Source: Ectocarpus siliculosus
Taxonomy: Eukaryota; Sar; Phaeophyceae; Ectocarpales; Ectocarpaceae
Assembly: GCA_000310025.1 (NCBI GenBank)
Contig: FN648396.1
Span: 1-64,000, forward strand
Length of the DNA stretch: 64,000 nt
Direction: 5' to 3'
In this document: positions 33,425 through 44,725 of the stretch, one piece after another
Numbering within the stretch: the stretch's first letter is position 1
How the letters are laid out: the number at the start of each line of letters is the position of its first letter
The notes under the pieces: generated by a model
What the model saw: only the letters and a program-made list of their open reading frames with translations
Told to the model about the DNA's origin: nothing
Database searches by the model: none
Translations under genes and position numbers: made by a program

Positions 33425-33690
33425 TTGGTGTTCCAGAATTTGGAATTCCATGAAATATTCCATGGGCGTTCATGAAACATTTCATGGATGTCCATGGGCT
33501 TTATTGAAACTTTTCATGAACGTTGATGGATGTTCATGAAATGTTTCATGGACGTCCATGGCCTTTCATGAAACATTTCATGATGAAATATTTCATGAAC
33601 ATCCATGGCCGTTCATGAAATATTTCATGAAAGACCATGGACGTCCATGAAACATTCCATGGACGTTCATGGGCTATCATGAAAAGTATT
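33425..33690. repeat. CATGGA/CATGAA palindromic satellite, left block
   Basis: Runs of GTCCATGGAC-, TTTCATGAAA- and GTTCATGAAC-type 10-mers, nearly every one centred on CATG. Nearly all of it can pair with itself. Related blocks lie at 40640-40990 and 59385-59455. Confidence 0.9.
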
Positions 33691-33799
33691 TTCATGAAGG
33701 TATAAAGGAGGTCCAGCTGTTGGAAGCAGCTGGGTCCTAGGGTAAAGAAAGAGGTACGGTCGCTTGATGCCTTGTCTCCACGATTTTGTAGAAATGAGA

Positions 33800-33985
33800 T
33801 GTTGCTTGAATTGAGAGCGAGGAAGGTCTGATTGAGGAGGGGATCCTCCTAGCAACCAGGGGGGCACGCAGATAGCTGAGTCCTGACGTGGTATGGTCCC
33901 TGAGAGGTATACCTCACGGACATCCCACATCCTATACTAGACTAAGATGTACCCTATCTAGGCCCTACAGCAACACTCCTTAACA
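33800..33985 (-). repeat. Gypsy LTR, 3' copy on the minus strand
   Basis: 186 bp, TGTTGCTTGAATTG on the left and CTCCTTAACA on the right; read on the element's strand it starts TGTTAAGG and ends AGCAACA. Confidence 0.9.
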
Positions 33986-34940
33986 CTAGCCCACCCTGAA
34001 GATCATCTATGCAGATTCTATACTCAAATCCAATAAGCTCGATCCAGAAGAGCTGATGATTAATACTCCTGAATCGAAAGATATGACTCTTCACAATATC
34101 ATCCAAAGGGAACGGGAGCTGTAGAAATATCCCGAATCTACCCCCCACACCACCATTGAGACAAAGCTTGCATAACCAAATTGACAACACAAGTGCGGCT
34201 CAATGAAAAATGCTATTACCCATAAAAGGGGATATGGCTAGGTAAGAAAATGCTGCAAAGCCCATTAACATAGATGACAATACAAAATCAATATCAAAAC
34301 GCCACACACCACTCTTTTAGGCGCACGGGCGCGTATCTCAGCTGGAGGAATGAGAGTGACTACCCGAAAGAGTCCAGAAGACGCCAACAACAACAAAATA
34401 TTAACTTCAAAACCCAATCAAAAGGAGCAATGGGAAGCCACGGTAGGTGCACCACTTCAGGGTGACAAAGTTGATTTCGCTGGTAAGGAAGGCATGACTA
34501 CTTAGAGAGATAGAGTGAACGATCAACAGGGTCGACCACGGCTAGTCCTGCGACAAAACCTTTCAACCAACGTAGCCCAAATAAGCGATATAATTGCTCC
34601 AGGACATACAAAAAATCGAGGGCGGAAAAAGGAAAGCGACGAATCGCCCTGTATCCCGCGCACAATGGCGATATTGAACACATTCACACACACAACATAA
34701 ACACATAAACCATACAACACACACAACACTGAAACTCAGAATCTCGACGGTGATGAAAGTTTCGCCTGAAGGTGACGATGACGGAGAAAAGTTTAATGAA
34801 GCGGGTGATGACGAGCGTCGACGAAGGCCACAGGAGAAGGCGACGCCACGGTATGGAGTCTCAAAGCATGAAGCGCAGTCGACATGCCTCCGTCAAAGAA
34901 GAAGCTAACAGGATCAAACATGAGTTGCAAAATGGACGAC
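33986..34940. other. Non-coding 3' part of the gypsy element
   Basis: Between the LTR and the tandem repeat no frame resembles a retrotransposon protein. Its start resembles the flank of the 28.36-kb inverted repeat. Confidence 0.45.
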
Positions 34941-34941
34941 C

Positions 34942-35195
34942 AAACTTGGGGAACTCGTTTTCCAAGTATTCAAAGGCCAAAAGACACCGACGAAACTTGG
35001 GGAACTCTTTTTCCAAGTGTTCAAAGGTAAATAACACCGACGAAACTTGGGGAACTCTTTTTCCAAGTGTTCAGAGGCCAAAATACACCGACAAAACTTG
35101 GGGAACTCTTTTTCCAAGTGTTTAAAGGTAAATAACACCGACGAAACTTGGGGAACTCTTTTTCCAAGTGTTCAAAGGCAAGCAACACCGAAACC
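34942..35195. repeat. 50-51 bp tandem repeat, five copies
   Basis: Copies start at about 34942, 34993, 35043, 35094 and 35144, each beginning AAACTTGGGGAACTC and followed by TTTTCCAAGTG and AAAGG. GGGGAACTC...TTTTCC and AACTTGG...CCAAGT give each copy a hairpin. Confidence 0.93.
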
Positions 35196-35339
35196 ATCCT
35201 AGGCAAAACGGGACGAACCCTTATGCTTCGACTACACGCTCTGAGCGATGACAAAATAGAGTGAAGAACGGTCAAAGCTTGTTAGGCGTCAAAGGAGTAA
35301 CCAAAAGGGACGCAAAACATAGAAGCACGACCTATCCAA

Positions 35340-35560
35340 GGCGCGGCAATCCACTGGTGACTGCAGGCAGCCAGGGAGAAAATTCGAGTGAAAAACAAAA
35401 CAAATAAACACAAAAGAATAAACACAGGTCGCGGCAATCCAATTCGGAAGGCGGGCAACAAGGGAGAAACGCAAAAGCAAGTGAACACACATCCAGGTCG
35501 CGGCAGTCCAATAAGGAATGCAGGCAACAAGGAACGACATAAAGCACGGTCGATCCAGGA
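35340..35560. repeat. ~76-87 bp repeat, three diverged copies
   Basis: CGCGGCARTCCA followed by GCAGGCAACAAGG-type sequence occurs near 35341, 35428 and 35505. A (TTTTC)6-7 microsatellite follows at 35684-35718. Confidence 0.8.
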
Positions 35561-35860
35561 AGATAACCTTCCGTCAAAACGTATTCAGAGGGAGAGACAT
35601 TCGTCTATTCCATTCAGCAACAACTATCGACGAAGAAACGACAAAGTTGGACACTGGACACTTACTTGTTTGCTAGTCTTGGCTTCTTTTCTTTTCTTTT
35701 CTTTTCTTTTCTTTTCTCTGTGTCCCAATGTCCAGATACAAAACAAACAAAACAGAAAAACACACGTACGAAAGACAACCTGGAAATGGCGAAGGCACAA
35801 AGACTCAAAGTTGTAAAACCAGAAACCAAAACAGGCAGGCACGCTCACCAAGGAACAACG

Positions 35861-36700
35861 CTAAGAAGAGGTCCAGGGAACAGCTGACGGTATGGAGTCA
35901 GCCCGAGGTGGAATCCTGAGATTGGTGTCGCCCAAGGGGCGCGAACGATGTTTCTCCAAACACCATGATCCACACGCCGCGTCCAAAGCGGTAGAGTAAA
36001 AGACCGCGGGCAGGGGAAGAATCCGGGGACCTGGGTCATCGAAAAGCCGAACCACATATGATCCGTCCTTATGGGTCCCAATTTGACCATTCCACCACAG
36101 GCCATCGCGTGCCTTGTACCACAGTCTCGCGCCTACCGGCAGAAGAGAGGCATTAAAGCGACGAAGCCAAGTCTCGTGAGACACAAGACTAAATCCTGGA
36201 AGCATGTACCGTTCTCCTCGAGACCTTGCAAGCTTGCGGTGTGCTGCGCGAGTACGAGTCAGGCGATAATTGCGATTGCCCTGCTTGCTTTGGCAAATCT
36301 CGTTAGACCAATACAAAAGAATGTACCTACGAAACGTATCCAAGTCGGATTCCCGTTCCCAGGATGGAGTGGCGAGACCAATCCAGTGAGTCTGGTACAA
36401 TACCGCGACAATGCCGTTACGATGTCGAACCAATTGATATCCCGAAATGTAGTCCACTTCCAGACAACCAACCGGCGGAGACACATCATCCACGGTGACA
36501 TGGAACGGCGGGCATTTGGCTCCAAAAGAATGCAAAACATATCGCGAAAGATCAGCAGGCAGAGACTGCGGCAAATCGTTCACGTCATACGGATTGCGGC
36601 AGAGTTTGCATCGTAAGACCGACACACGGGCGCGAGCGTCCGGACCAGAAAGATCCGAAGGGAGATCCAGATACAGTAGTTTTGCTTCCCAAAGGTCGAC
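35861..36700 (-). pseudogene. Gypsy integrase C-terminus with chromodomain-like and Tudor-like parts
   Basis: In a third reading frame, minus-strand translation gives a conserved block (SVLRCKLC...), then a chromodomain-like segment at about 36310-36465 with the typical spacing of strand residues, a W-x-G-L motif, a WERESDL motif and a terminal YILLYW. After about 60 basic residues comes VGARLWYKARDGLWWNGQIG ... SYVVRLFDDPGP at about 36030-36140, which looks like a Tudor or Agenet barrel. Chromodomains direct gypsy integration to marked chromatin in the chromovirus group; the extra barrel may do the same. The join to the integrase frame needs a shift near 36700. Confidence 0.65.
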
Positions 36701-38440
36701 CATCTGGAGTATCATCAGCAGAGGCGGGACCCACAGCAAGAACTTTGTAGGGCCCTGTCCAAGGAAGCGAAAACTTAACCTTGAGCACCTGTTGATCCGT
36801 GTCCTTCTTGGCCCCTCGCCGAATGGTGGCAGCTGTGTTGTACACCCAAACCCAGCCTCCAGCGATAAACGTAGGGAGCTTATTGATGGCATCAAGAAGA
36901 GAGGAGTTGCGGCGCTCGACACGCGAAACTTTCAGCGCGTTGTACTCACGAACGAGATCGTACACCCGACGTAGACGATCCACAGCCAAATTGCAGTACT
37001 CCAATTGGTCGCGATCTAAACTCTGATGACCACCAACCGTAGGGTGATCAAACACCGAAAGCGGTAAGCGCGGAATTCGTCCCATGTGTATCTCGTTCGG
37101 CGCTAGCCCGGTGGCTTGATTGACAGAGTTGTTGTAGGCGAACTCGACGTGTGGCAAATGCACATCCCAATCCGTTTGGCTCTCGTTGACAACCACAGCA
37201 AGCATCTGAGCCATGGTGTGATTAACACGTTCTGTGCCTCCATTTGTTTGCGGGTGGTAGGCGCTCGTGGTGACTTTCTTGATCTTCATCGCGTCGTAGA
37301 TAGCCATGGAGAGTTTCGAGCAAAACTGCATTCCATTGTCCGACAACAAAGTGGTCGGACATCCCCACTTTGTCATGTTCTGGTTCACAAACACGTTAGC
37401 AGTCCCTTTGGCCGTGAATCCGGCCGCAGTGACCGCGAACATATCCGCGCGGCGGCTGAAGCGATCCGTGAACAGTAAAATGTAGGAGTTGCCCTTGGCA
37501 GTCACCGGCAAAGGTCCGAAAAAATCGACTCCTACCAAAATGCCGGGACCGTGCGGCAAAGGCATGGCAATTTCGGGCCATCGAGTGGTCTGACGTGAAA
37601 TCTTGCGAGCCTGGCACACCAAACACGACCGAAGCCACCAGCGAACAGAGCGATCCATGCCGGACCACCAATAAAAACGCTCCAGCAGCCGTAAAGTGCG
37701 GTGTACTCCCAAATGCAACGAAGCAGTCGAGTGACAAGCACGGAGAACCCATGGGCGCATCAACATCGGCACGTAGATGCGGGGTACCCCAGTATCCGGC
37801 AATCGAGTGGTCCTACCTCCAGCACGCCCAACCGGCCGAGGCGCCGATTTATGAACTAGAAGCGTGATGTTGGAGTCGGTTATATGCAATCGTGTTTTTG
37901 AAGCCAATGCCAACACATCATCCGTTAGTTTAGGGGAGCGAAGGGGGGCAGGTACATTCAACAAATCCGATGGAGGTGGAGAGGGAGAACCTCGGGAGAG
38001 AAAACGCATGGCTACAACGCACTCACTCTCTCGCTGTTGTTCCCGAGCCCAATCCACTGTGTTGAAACTCTGGACACAATCCTGTAAATAGGAAGAATCC
38101 TCGGCGGTTGGATCAAAAGAATCTCCTGACGAACCAGCCGAAGAAGATGCAGAAAAATCCGTGGTCCCAGGTGACGACCTAAAAGAAGACGAAACCGGGG
38201 AAGATGGGGTCGCAGACGACGGCGAAATCACCGGCGGTACCGAAACAGTCGACGAAGGCGCCGATGTAGGCGTCGCGGGAATCCGAGACAAGCGGGGACC
38301 AGTCCCAGCTGTCTTGGCCGTCTGACGAGACCTGCTAGGGCGACGAGCAGGCGACGAAGCCCGAGGGACTACAGTAGCCCTTGGCTGTCGTCTAAAATAT
38401 TTGTGGGCCAGCGACAGGAGAACCTGACGCCGCTGAAGTC
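36700..38440 (-). pseudogene. Gypsy integrase
   Basis: Minus-strand frame with a Ser/Pro-rich linker of about 120 residues, then an HHCC zinc domain (H-x-x-x-x-x-H ... C-x2-C) at about 37610-37770, then the catalytic core: first Asp in GVDFFGPLP near 37520, second Asp in LLSDNGMQF near 37335, and the Glu in TNGGTERVN near 37235. Spacing and motifs match D,D35E integrases that insert retroelement cDNA. The core is intact; damage lies at the joins with RNase H and with the C-terminal frame. Confidence 0.88.
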
Positions 38441-39380
38441 CTGGCCCTAGTCCTCGAAGAAACAAGGGGTCCTTGTTCCGGCAACGAAGACAAAACGTGG
38501 ACATGCCGGCGTGCCCATTGCGACTTGATGGGTACGAAAGGAGACGAGGAAACAGGCACAGTATCTCCAGAAGCGGGCGAAACCGCGAAAACTCCCGAGG
38601 TTATCCTGCAATCTTTTCCAGCAGGAGGCGAAGATGCAAGCTCGTCCATGCGTGGTCCATGTCTGCGAAAATCTCCATAGTCCGAATCTTCCAAGACAGA
38701 AGATGGAAAAACACCATCGGAACAAGGAGGGCGGAGCCCACCCAAACCGACCTCCGGTGTAGAAGACGAATGATAGGTGAACCCACAAGCCCGGATGAGA
38801 AAAACGCCCGCCTGGTCAATACCGTCGATGCTGTCAGGCCCGGTCTTGTCCTCCTCTCTCGCTGGCAGCGGCAGTCTCGAAAGAAAATCCGCGTTGCCAT
38901 TCGCCGAACCTTTCCTGTACTCCAAAGTGTACGTGAAGTTGGACAAATACTCCAACCAACGTTGCACACGAGCATTGTGTTCGCCGACCTTGCCAATGCT
39001 CTCCAAAGCCTTGTGATCAGAATTAATGACAAACTTTGTCGACCAAAGGTATCCGCGAAGCCGTTTAATAGCCCAGACAATGCTACCAGCCTCCAAATCC
39101 AAAACGGTCCAATTGCGTTCGGCAGGAAGAGTAGCGCGGCTAATGTACACAATAGGCCGCACAGTGCCATCCAACTGTTCTTGCTCTAGAGAAGCGCCAA
39201 ACCCGTCTATACAGGCGTCTGAGCACAAACGGAGAGGGCGACTGTTGTCTTCAACCGCATCCCAATCAGGGAAAACCAAAATCGGGGGGCGGGAGAGGTC
39301 GTGAAGCAGCGATTTGACCATCGTGACCATGTTCGGGGTGTACTTAAACTGAACGCCTTGTTTGAGAAGGGCGTTGAGCG
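38392..39380 (-). pseudogene. Gypsy RNase H
   Basis: Translation gives the standard sequence of Ty3/gypsy RNase H: LCSDACIDGFGASLEQ (first Asp), YISRATLPAERNW, a DLEAGSIVWAIKRLRGYLW helix, INSDHKAL and YRKGSANGNADFLSRL with the last catalytic Asp. It removes RNA from the RNA-DNA hybrid during reverse transcription. It is one frame off from both reverse transcriptase and integrase, with an acidic, Ser/Pro-rich tail that overlaps the start of the integrase frame. Confidence 0.88.
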
Positions 39381-40418
39381 GTCTACCTTGGAGGCAAGGT
39401 TCTTCAGAAATTTCCTGTAGTAGCTCAAACCGCCTAGGAGACTCCGAAGTTGCTTGACATTCACCGGCGGTGGCATCTTCGTGAGCGCTCGAACCTTGTC
39501 GCCATCCGGACTAACGCCGGCTGGGGAGATGGTGTGGCCCAGAAAATTGGCGTGAGTAGCTCCGACATGGGCCTTCCCTGGAGACAGCTTGAGGTTGTAC
39601 TGTCGTAGGCGTTTGAATAATTTAATCATGTTACGCACATGCTCCAAAGGTTCCTCGTCAAAGCAAATGACATCGTCCAAATACGCCAAAACGCGGTCCA
39701 AGCCTTGCACCACACGGTTGATGACCTTCACGAACCACGAAGGGCTCGCGTTAGCTCCTTGCGGCATTCGCAGCCACTCAAAGAGCTGTGTCGGCGTGCA
39801 AAAGGCTGTGAGAGGCACGGTCTCCTCGTCGCACACAATCTGGTGAAAAGCAGAGTTGAGATCAAAGATGGAAAATACCTTCCCTGTGTACAAAGAGTCC
39901 AAAATGCCGTCCACGCGCGGAAGAGGCTGTCCATCTAAATCCACCAGTGCATTAAGGCGCTTGTAGTTGACGGTGATCCGAACCGAGCCGTCCTTCTTGG
40001 GGATGACCACGAAAGGAGAGGCCCACGGAGAGGTGGAATGCTGAATAAGCCCAGCCGCCAAATATTGATCCAACACTGCGTCCACCTTCTTCTGCATCAA
40101 TGGGTTAATGCGGTAGGGACGTGAAGCGACAGGCTTCGTCGCAGGAGGAACAGAAAGGCTGAAGGGCAAAACATCACAAGCACCAAAATCCGTCTTCGAA
40201 GTTGAAAAGACATCAGAATAATCGCACAATGCATCTGCTAATCGGTCAATAGCCTCTGGCGACCAATTAGGGTCATGAAGATCAAAGGCGATGGCATGCA
40301 TGTGCGACGGCAATCTATCCCACAAACGCGAGAAGCTGGAGCGTTGCGCCTCTGACAGACGATCCATCAGTTCCTGTGGGGGCGGCTTCGGCGGAGGGGG
40401 GGCTGGCGCGGGGTTCAA
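39380..40418 (-). pseudogene. Gypsy reverse transcriptase
   Basis: Minus-strand frame of about 345 usable codons: a Pro-rich start, an LPFSLSVPPATKP...RPYRINP segment, WASPFVVIPKKDGSVRI, SIFDLNSAFHQI (first catalytic Asp), RMPQGANASPSWF and the YLDD active site near residue 247, then FLGHTISPAGV and LLGGLSYYRKFLKNLA. Every key motif is present. After KNLASKV the frame is lost and continues one base off as the RNase H connection. The first in-frame stop upstream is inside the LTR edge, so an N-terminal gag-protease part has been deleted. Confidence 0.9.
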
Positions 40419-40453
40419 AGGTTGTCGTGCCTCTGGATTGGGATCAACGGTGT

Positions 40454-40638
40454 TGTTGCTTGAATTGAGAGCGAGGAAGGTCTGATTGAGGAGGGGATCC
40501 TCCTAGCAACCAGGGGGCACGCAGATAGCTGAGTCCTGATGTGGTATGGTCCCTGAGAGGTATACCTCACGGACATCCCACATCCTATACTAGACTAAGA
40601 TGTACCCTATCTAGGCCCTACAGCAACACTCCTTAACA
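40454..40638 (-). repeat. Gypsy LTR, 5' copy on the minus strand
   Basis: 185 bp, nearly identical to 33800-33985. Its outer edge abuts CATGAA satellite directly; its inner edge abuts the reverse transcriptase frame. Confidence 0.9.
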
Positions 40639-40639
40639 A

Positions 40640-40990
40640 ACGTTCATGGGCGTTCATGACACATTTCATGAACGTTCACGGGCGTTCATGAAAGCACGTC
40701 ATGAACGTCCATGAAATTATTCCATGGAATGTTTCATGACAAGGAGTGAAAATATTTCATGGAAAGTTTCATGACAAAAATGTCATGGACATCCATGAAA
40801 TTTCCATGACCTTCCATGGAAGTCCATGGAAGTTCCATGGAAGTTCCATGGAATTCCATGGAAATCCATGGTCTTCCATGAAAATTTTCATGGACTTCCA
40901 TGAAATTTTTCATGGAAGACCATGGAAGTCCATGGAACTGTTTCATGGAAGTCCATGGAAGTCCATGGACTTCCATGAAACTTTTCATGA
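40640..40990. repeat. CATGGA/CATGAA palindromic satellite, right block
   Basis: The same CATG-centred 10-mers as the left block, with longer tracts such as CCATGGAAGTCCATGGAAG. It is open in one plus frame and runs into the Crypton-like frame. Confidence 0.9.
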
Positions 40991-41009
40991 AAAAGTACGA
41001 AAATGTACA

Positions 41010-41402
41010 AGCCCCCATGTCGATGTGCCCGACGGTTTGGTGAACCATGTCTTGCCCCGCTTCATGGATGTACGTCGGCAACTGTTTGACGGCAAGGAAA
41101 GAGGGGAGGGACACATGACTGAACGAGGCACGCTTGATCTCGTTGAGTATCTACGGGTAGTGCTTGTGCGCGGGGCCGTTGAGCTGCAAGAGGAATTTCC
41201 AGAGAACTGGCTTCTCAAAAGGTTTCCGTTCAACTCACGGGAATTTCTTCAGTGGGCACCTGTTGCACGGAACGAGATACGCCAACTGCGCGCATCCGAT
41301 GTCAAGTCACGGCTCCACTACCAGGCGTCTCCTGCAATCATCAGTGAGCTCTCACGTGTGAACGCCAAGGTGGGTACACCACCCTTCGTTCCGGCGTACT
41401 AG
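41010..41402 (+). pseudogene. Crypton-like (GCR1_C/Ndc10-type) C-terminal domain fragment
   Basis: About 130 codons with VDVPDGLV, then LDLVEYLRVVLVRGAVELQ, EEFPEN, and FNSREFLQWAPVARNEI. The pattern (LR-x-VL-x3-AV-x-L-x3-FP ... F-x2-W) resembles the DNA-binding domain that follows the tyrosine recombinase in Crypton transposons. The recombinase itself, with its R-H-R-Y residues, is missing. The same frame continues upstream through the satellite to 40746, so any transcript would fuse the two. Assignment is from remembered family patterns. Confidence 0.42.
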
Positions 41403-43418
41403 ATGCCGACTCGTAGGGCACCGTCTTGTGCAATTTACTGGACAGAGCAGTTTTACAGCACACTATCCTGTTGTGTACGTCGTTAGGAAATGACTATTGT
41501 CGTGCCGGAAGTAGAACTAGGAAGTGCAGCAGTGTGCGTAGCTCCGTCAACCCAGAGGATACCCAGTTGGCGTGAGACACATTGCGAATTTTGTCCCCGA
41601 AAGGGGCGTTCGGTACAGCGATGTTGCTTGCCTTGAACTTCACCGCATTTTTCAGGGCACCTACAGGAGAACTTCGACGTTTATCTCTTACTTACGTAGT
41701 GTTGTCATCTTAGCCCACACTTTCGTGAGAACGCCTGCAATCCGACATGGTGGCTTCCTGCGCGTGGTGCATGGTGCTGTGTACACGCCGTAAACACGTG
41801 CAACCGTTTCGGTGAATAAACAACGTTCATAACAACAACGGCAGTTAAAGGAACACACGGCACGGGTAGTGCTGGAACTCGTTGCTCTCCTGAGCCTTCA
41901 TCCTCAGCATACATACAATCTTGAGCTAGTCTTGCGGCGGAGCACGCGATAAGAACTCGGTCTCAGAAATATTGTGGGGTTGTGACCTAAAAAAACAAAG
42001 CTTATGGGAGAATTTGAGTCAACCTCATAAGAACTTGGAGCTAACCATTGGATGTTCCTGTACATGTTTTATCTTTCGTTCTCCAGCGCTGACGTCGTTT
42101 GCCTTGTCGGTAACAATACCATACACTTAGTTGTACCAGTACGACGACACCAAGTTACACATATTGGGTTCGCAGAGGACGTTCAAGGAAGATAATGCGG
42201 ATGTGCCGGTGGTGATGGTATCCTATCCTCGGCATTTCAAGTCATGACACAATACGAAGAAGATCTTCCCCTGCGGGAAAATGCTGCATTTGTTGTTTCT
42301 TCATCCTCCCTGCTGGTAGCAGTTAGTGGGACAACCACCCCTGGACACACTTGAGACCAACTGAAACGAATCAGCGACCTCAACCCTGGAACGTAATGCA
42401 AGAATATTATTGGAATTTTGAACGTCGGGACTGCTGCTACTGTGGGGAGGGGCAACGGTCTAAAAAGGGTTGCGAAATCAATATCGAGACACCCTTCCTG
42501 CGGCTACTACTTTTCTCCTTCAAGCAGCCTCTGGTTCACCCCCAAGATACTTTGCGATATTGTTGCTACAAAGGACTGTCCTTGGTGGACAAGTCTAAAA
42601 CCCCCGGGCATTACAGATGCAAATGCCGCGTGAACCAGTGATCAAGTATGTGTTGAAAATGAGTAATTTAGGTGAGAATTGACGATGTTATGCCTTGCCA
42701 GCAAGGATTCCAACACGCGTGCCAACAAATGCGACTCTACCTTTCGATCCCTGGGTGAAAATGTTTAACCCCAGGGAGACCCCCCTGGGCACCCCCGGCG
42801 AGCCCTGGGAATGTGGGATGACCCCTAGATAACCTTAACCTTCCCGACCCAGTCTTCATGTACATGTACCATACCTTCGTGTTTTGGTTGACGTATGCAT
42901 AGAAGCCTGCACTAGGCATAAAATTGGAGTACTAAATGGAGAATAATCGTATTTGTGCAGGTGCAGAAAATACCAGCAGCAGGTGCTTTGCTTGCCATTG
43001 CACCCCCTAGTACGTTAAAAACTATTCTTTGTCAGTTATTCTAGCCTATATTAGTATGCTCTCTCGTGCGCAATGGAGGCTTTGTCTGGGCCATTCGCCC
43101 ACCACATGCAGTTATTCTTGTCGAAAAACTCAATGTTTGGGCCCGAATAAGTATGTAGCCTAACAAATAACCACGCAAGTTATTCGCCCCCGACTCCGTT
43201 TTGCATACCGCGTGTGATTGTTTTAGGAGAGGGAAGCTTCCTGCGGCTCAACCGAAACCTGTGGCAGCAGCAGCGGCACCATCAGCGCCGTCGCCGGCAG
43301 CAGCAGGTGCGGCATCATCAGTCGGCGACACCATGTTCCCGGGAGAGTCAGATGAGTGGACAGATGGTTTTGGTGGGAGCCTCGGCGGCGCGTCGGTGGA
43401 GGGCAAAAGGAAGCGGAA

Positions 43419-43452
<34 letters not shown>

Positions 43453-43480
43453 AGCTGGACTTGGAACCGCCGGGCTTTCC
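41403..43480. other. No gene recognised
   Basis: Short frames only. One at 42351-42641 (+) is Cys-rich (CCYC, CC, CKC) but matches nothing I know. A CCCCAGGGAGACCCCCCTGGG inverted repeat lies near 42770. Confidence 0.4.
43417..43453. repeat. (GA)n microsatellite
   Basis: Nearly pure GA with one CA interruption, inside the N-terminal part of the transposase relic. Confidence 0.95.
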
Positions 43481-44094
43481 CATCGAGTTCGGCGGAGGCG
43501 CGAAGCGCAAGCAGTATTCTGTGTCGTTCCAACTAATTGCGGTTACGCGCTGAAGAACGTCCCGGGGGGGATGGGCGAGGGGGGGGACCATCGGGATATC
43601 GTATGCCACAAGGCAGCTGGGGATCGCTGAGAGGACCACGCTTTCATCAAGAACAAGCCAAACGCTTGAGCAGCAGCTGGAGACGGGGAGCAAACTCGGG
43701 GCCAAGGGCATGAAAAAGGCTCAGAGTGTAATGTCGCTCAATATCGGGAGGGTGCCGTCACACAAGGAGAGTGAGCTGGAGATCGTGGCCTGGATCAACG
43801 ACCTCCGTTCTGCGGCCATCTCTGCTCGCATTTCCACAAGGACGATGAAGAACAAGGCACTGTCACTGGACCCGCCATTCTTTGGAAAGAGGCCCGAACC
43901 GAAGGACGTGGAGGGTAGTAGAAAGTACCGAAACAAGCAGACTACCTGGTGCAAGAGGTTTCTGAAGGCGCACCGCATGTCGGTGCGGGCGGTAACCCGG
44001 CAAGGCCAGAAACTTCCTACCGGGTTGCCGGCCATTGCCATGAACGCGGTGAAGGAGTGGAGGGCGCTTCGTCATGGAGGATTCATTGGTAAGG

Positions 44095-44370
44095 GAGGGG
44101 GGGCGGGGGGGGCGGGGGGGGCGGGGGGGGGTGTACTCATAGTCGTGCATGCCGTAGTCGTTAGACCATTGACCTCGTATCCCTACAAAGCCGGGACGGA
44201 GCACGCCGGGTTCTCACCGGACCAGGCTCTCACATCACCAAGCGCAAAGTGCCGTGAGGTATTCGGCGAGTCGCATGAAGGGTGAGCTGCATCCTGCTAA
44301 GGGTGTTCGGCATCTTGTGCTTACTTCCTTGCAAACGAATGACAGCTGCGTACGACTTAATTTATTTGCT
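44095..44370. repeat. Dispersed repeat, second copy (see 3700-3985)
   Basis: Shares GTCGTGCATGCCGTAGTCGT, GACCATTGACCTCG, ACGCCGGGTTCTCACC, and CTGCATCCTGCTAAGGGTGT with the subtelomeric copy. It starts at a run of G in both places and lies in the probable intron of the pogo relic. Confidence 0.85.
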
Positions 44371-44599
44371 GGTGCTTTCACTTCCAGAGACAGTTGTAAG
44401 CACTGTATAACTGCCTCGAGGATGCTTGACCATTTTAACACAACGTGGTGCGATCATCCCCCTTGCGCGGAGTGAGGCTTCTCGACCCCGAACAACATGA
44501 TCTACTCGACCACCATTCATGGTTACCGCAAAAAAAAAACAGAGGTAAAAAAAAAGGTAACCTGGTTGCCGAGTTCACGAAGTGACTTGGCTTGTTTTA

Positions 44600-44725
44600 C
44601 AACGTCGTTGCCAAGCGACGAAAACCCAACCCCGATGGCAAAACACCGGGGGCGGCGGCTTGTTTTACAACGTCGTTGCCAAGCGACGAAAACCCAACCC
44701 CGATGGCAGAACACCGGGGGGGGGT
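44600..44725. repeat. 66-bp tandem duplication
   Basis: Two copies of GTTTTACAACGTCGTTGCC, AAGCGACGAAAACCCAACCC and a CACCGGGGG end. The core also occurs at about 3726. Confidence 0.9.

Larger units (their letters stand above)
33800..40638 (-). mobile_element. Ty3/gypsy retrotransposon, decayed, gag-less
   Basis: 6.84 kb bounded by direct LTR copies at 33800-33985 and 40454-40638 that differ at only a few positions. Coding on the minus strand runs reverse transcriptase, RNase H, integrase, chromodomain-like, Tudor-like, in the Ty3/gypsy order. The reading frame shifts near 39380, 38450 and 36700. A purine-rich tract (CAGGGTGGGCTAG) precedes the 3' LTR at about 33986-34000, as expected. Gag and protease are absent: reverse transcriptase starts about 36 bp from the 5' LTR and no TGG-type primer-binding site follows that LTR. 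I see no target-site duplication. The 1.9 kb between the chromodomain ORF and the 3' LTR is non-coding and repeat-rich. Confidence 0.9.
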
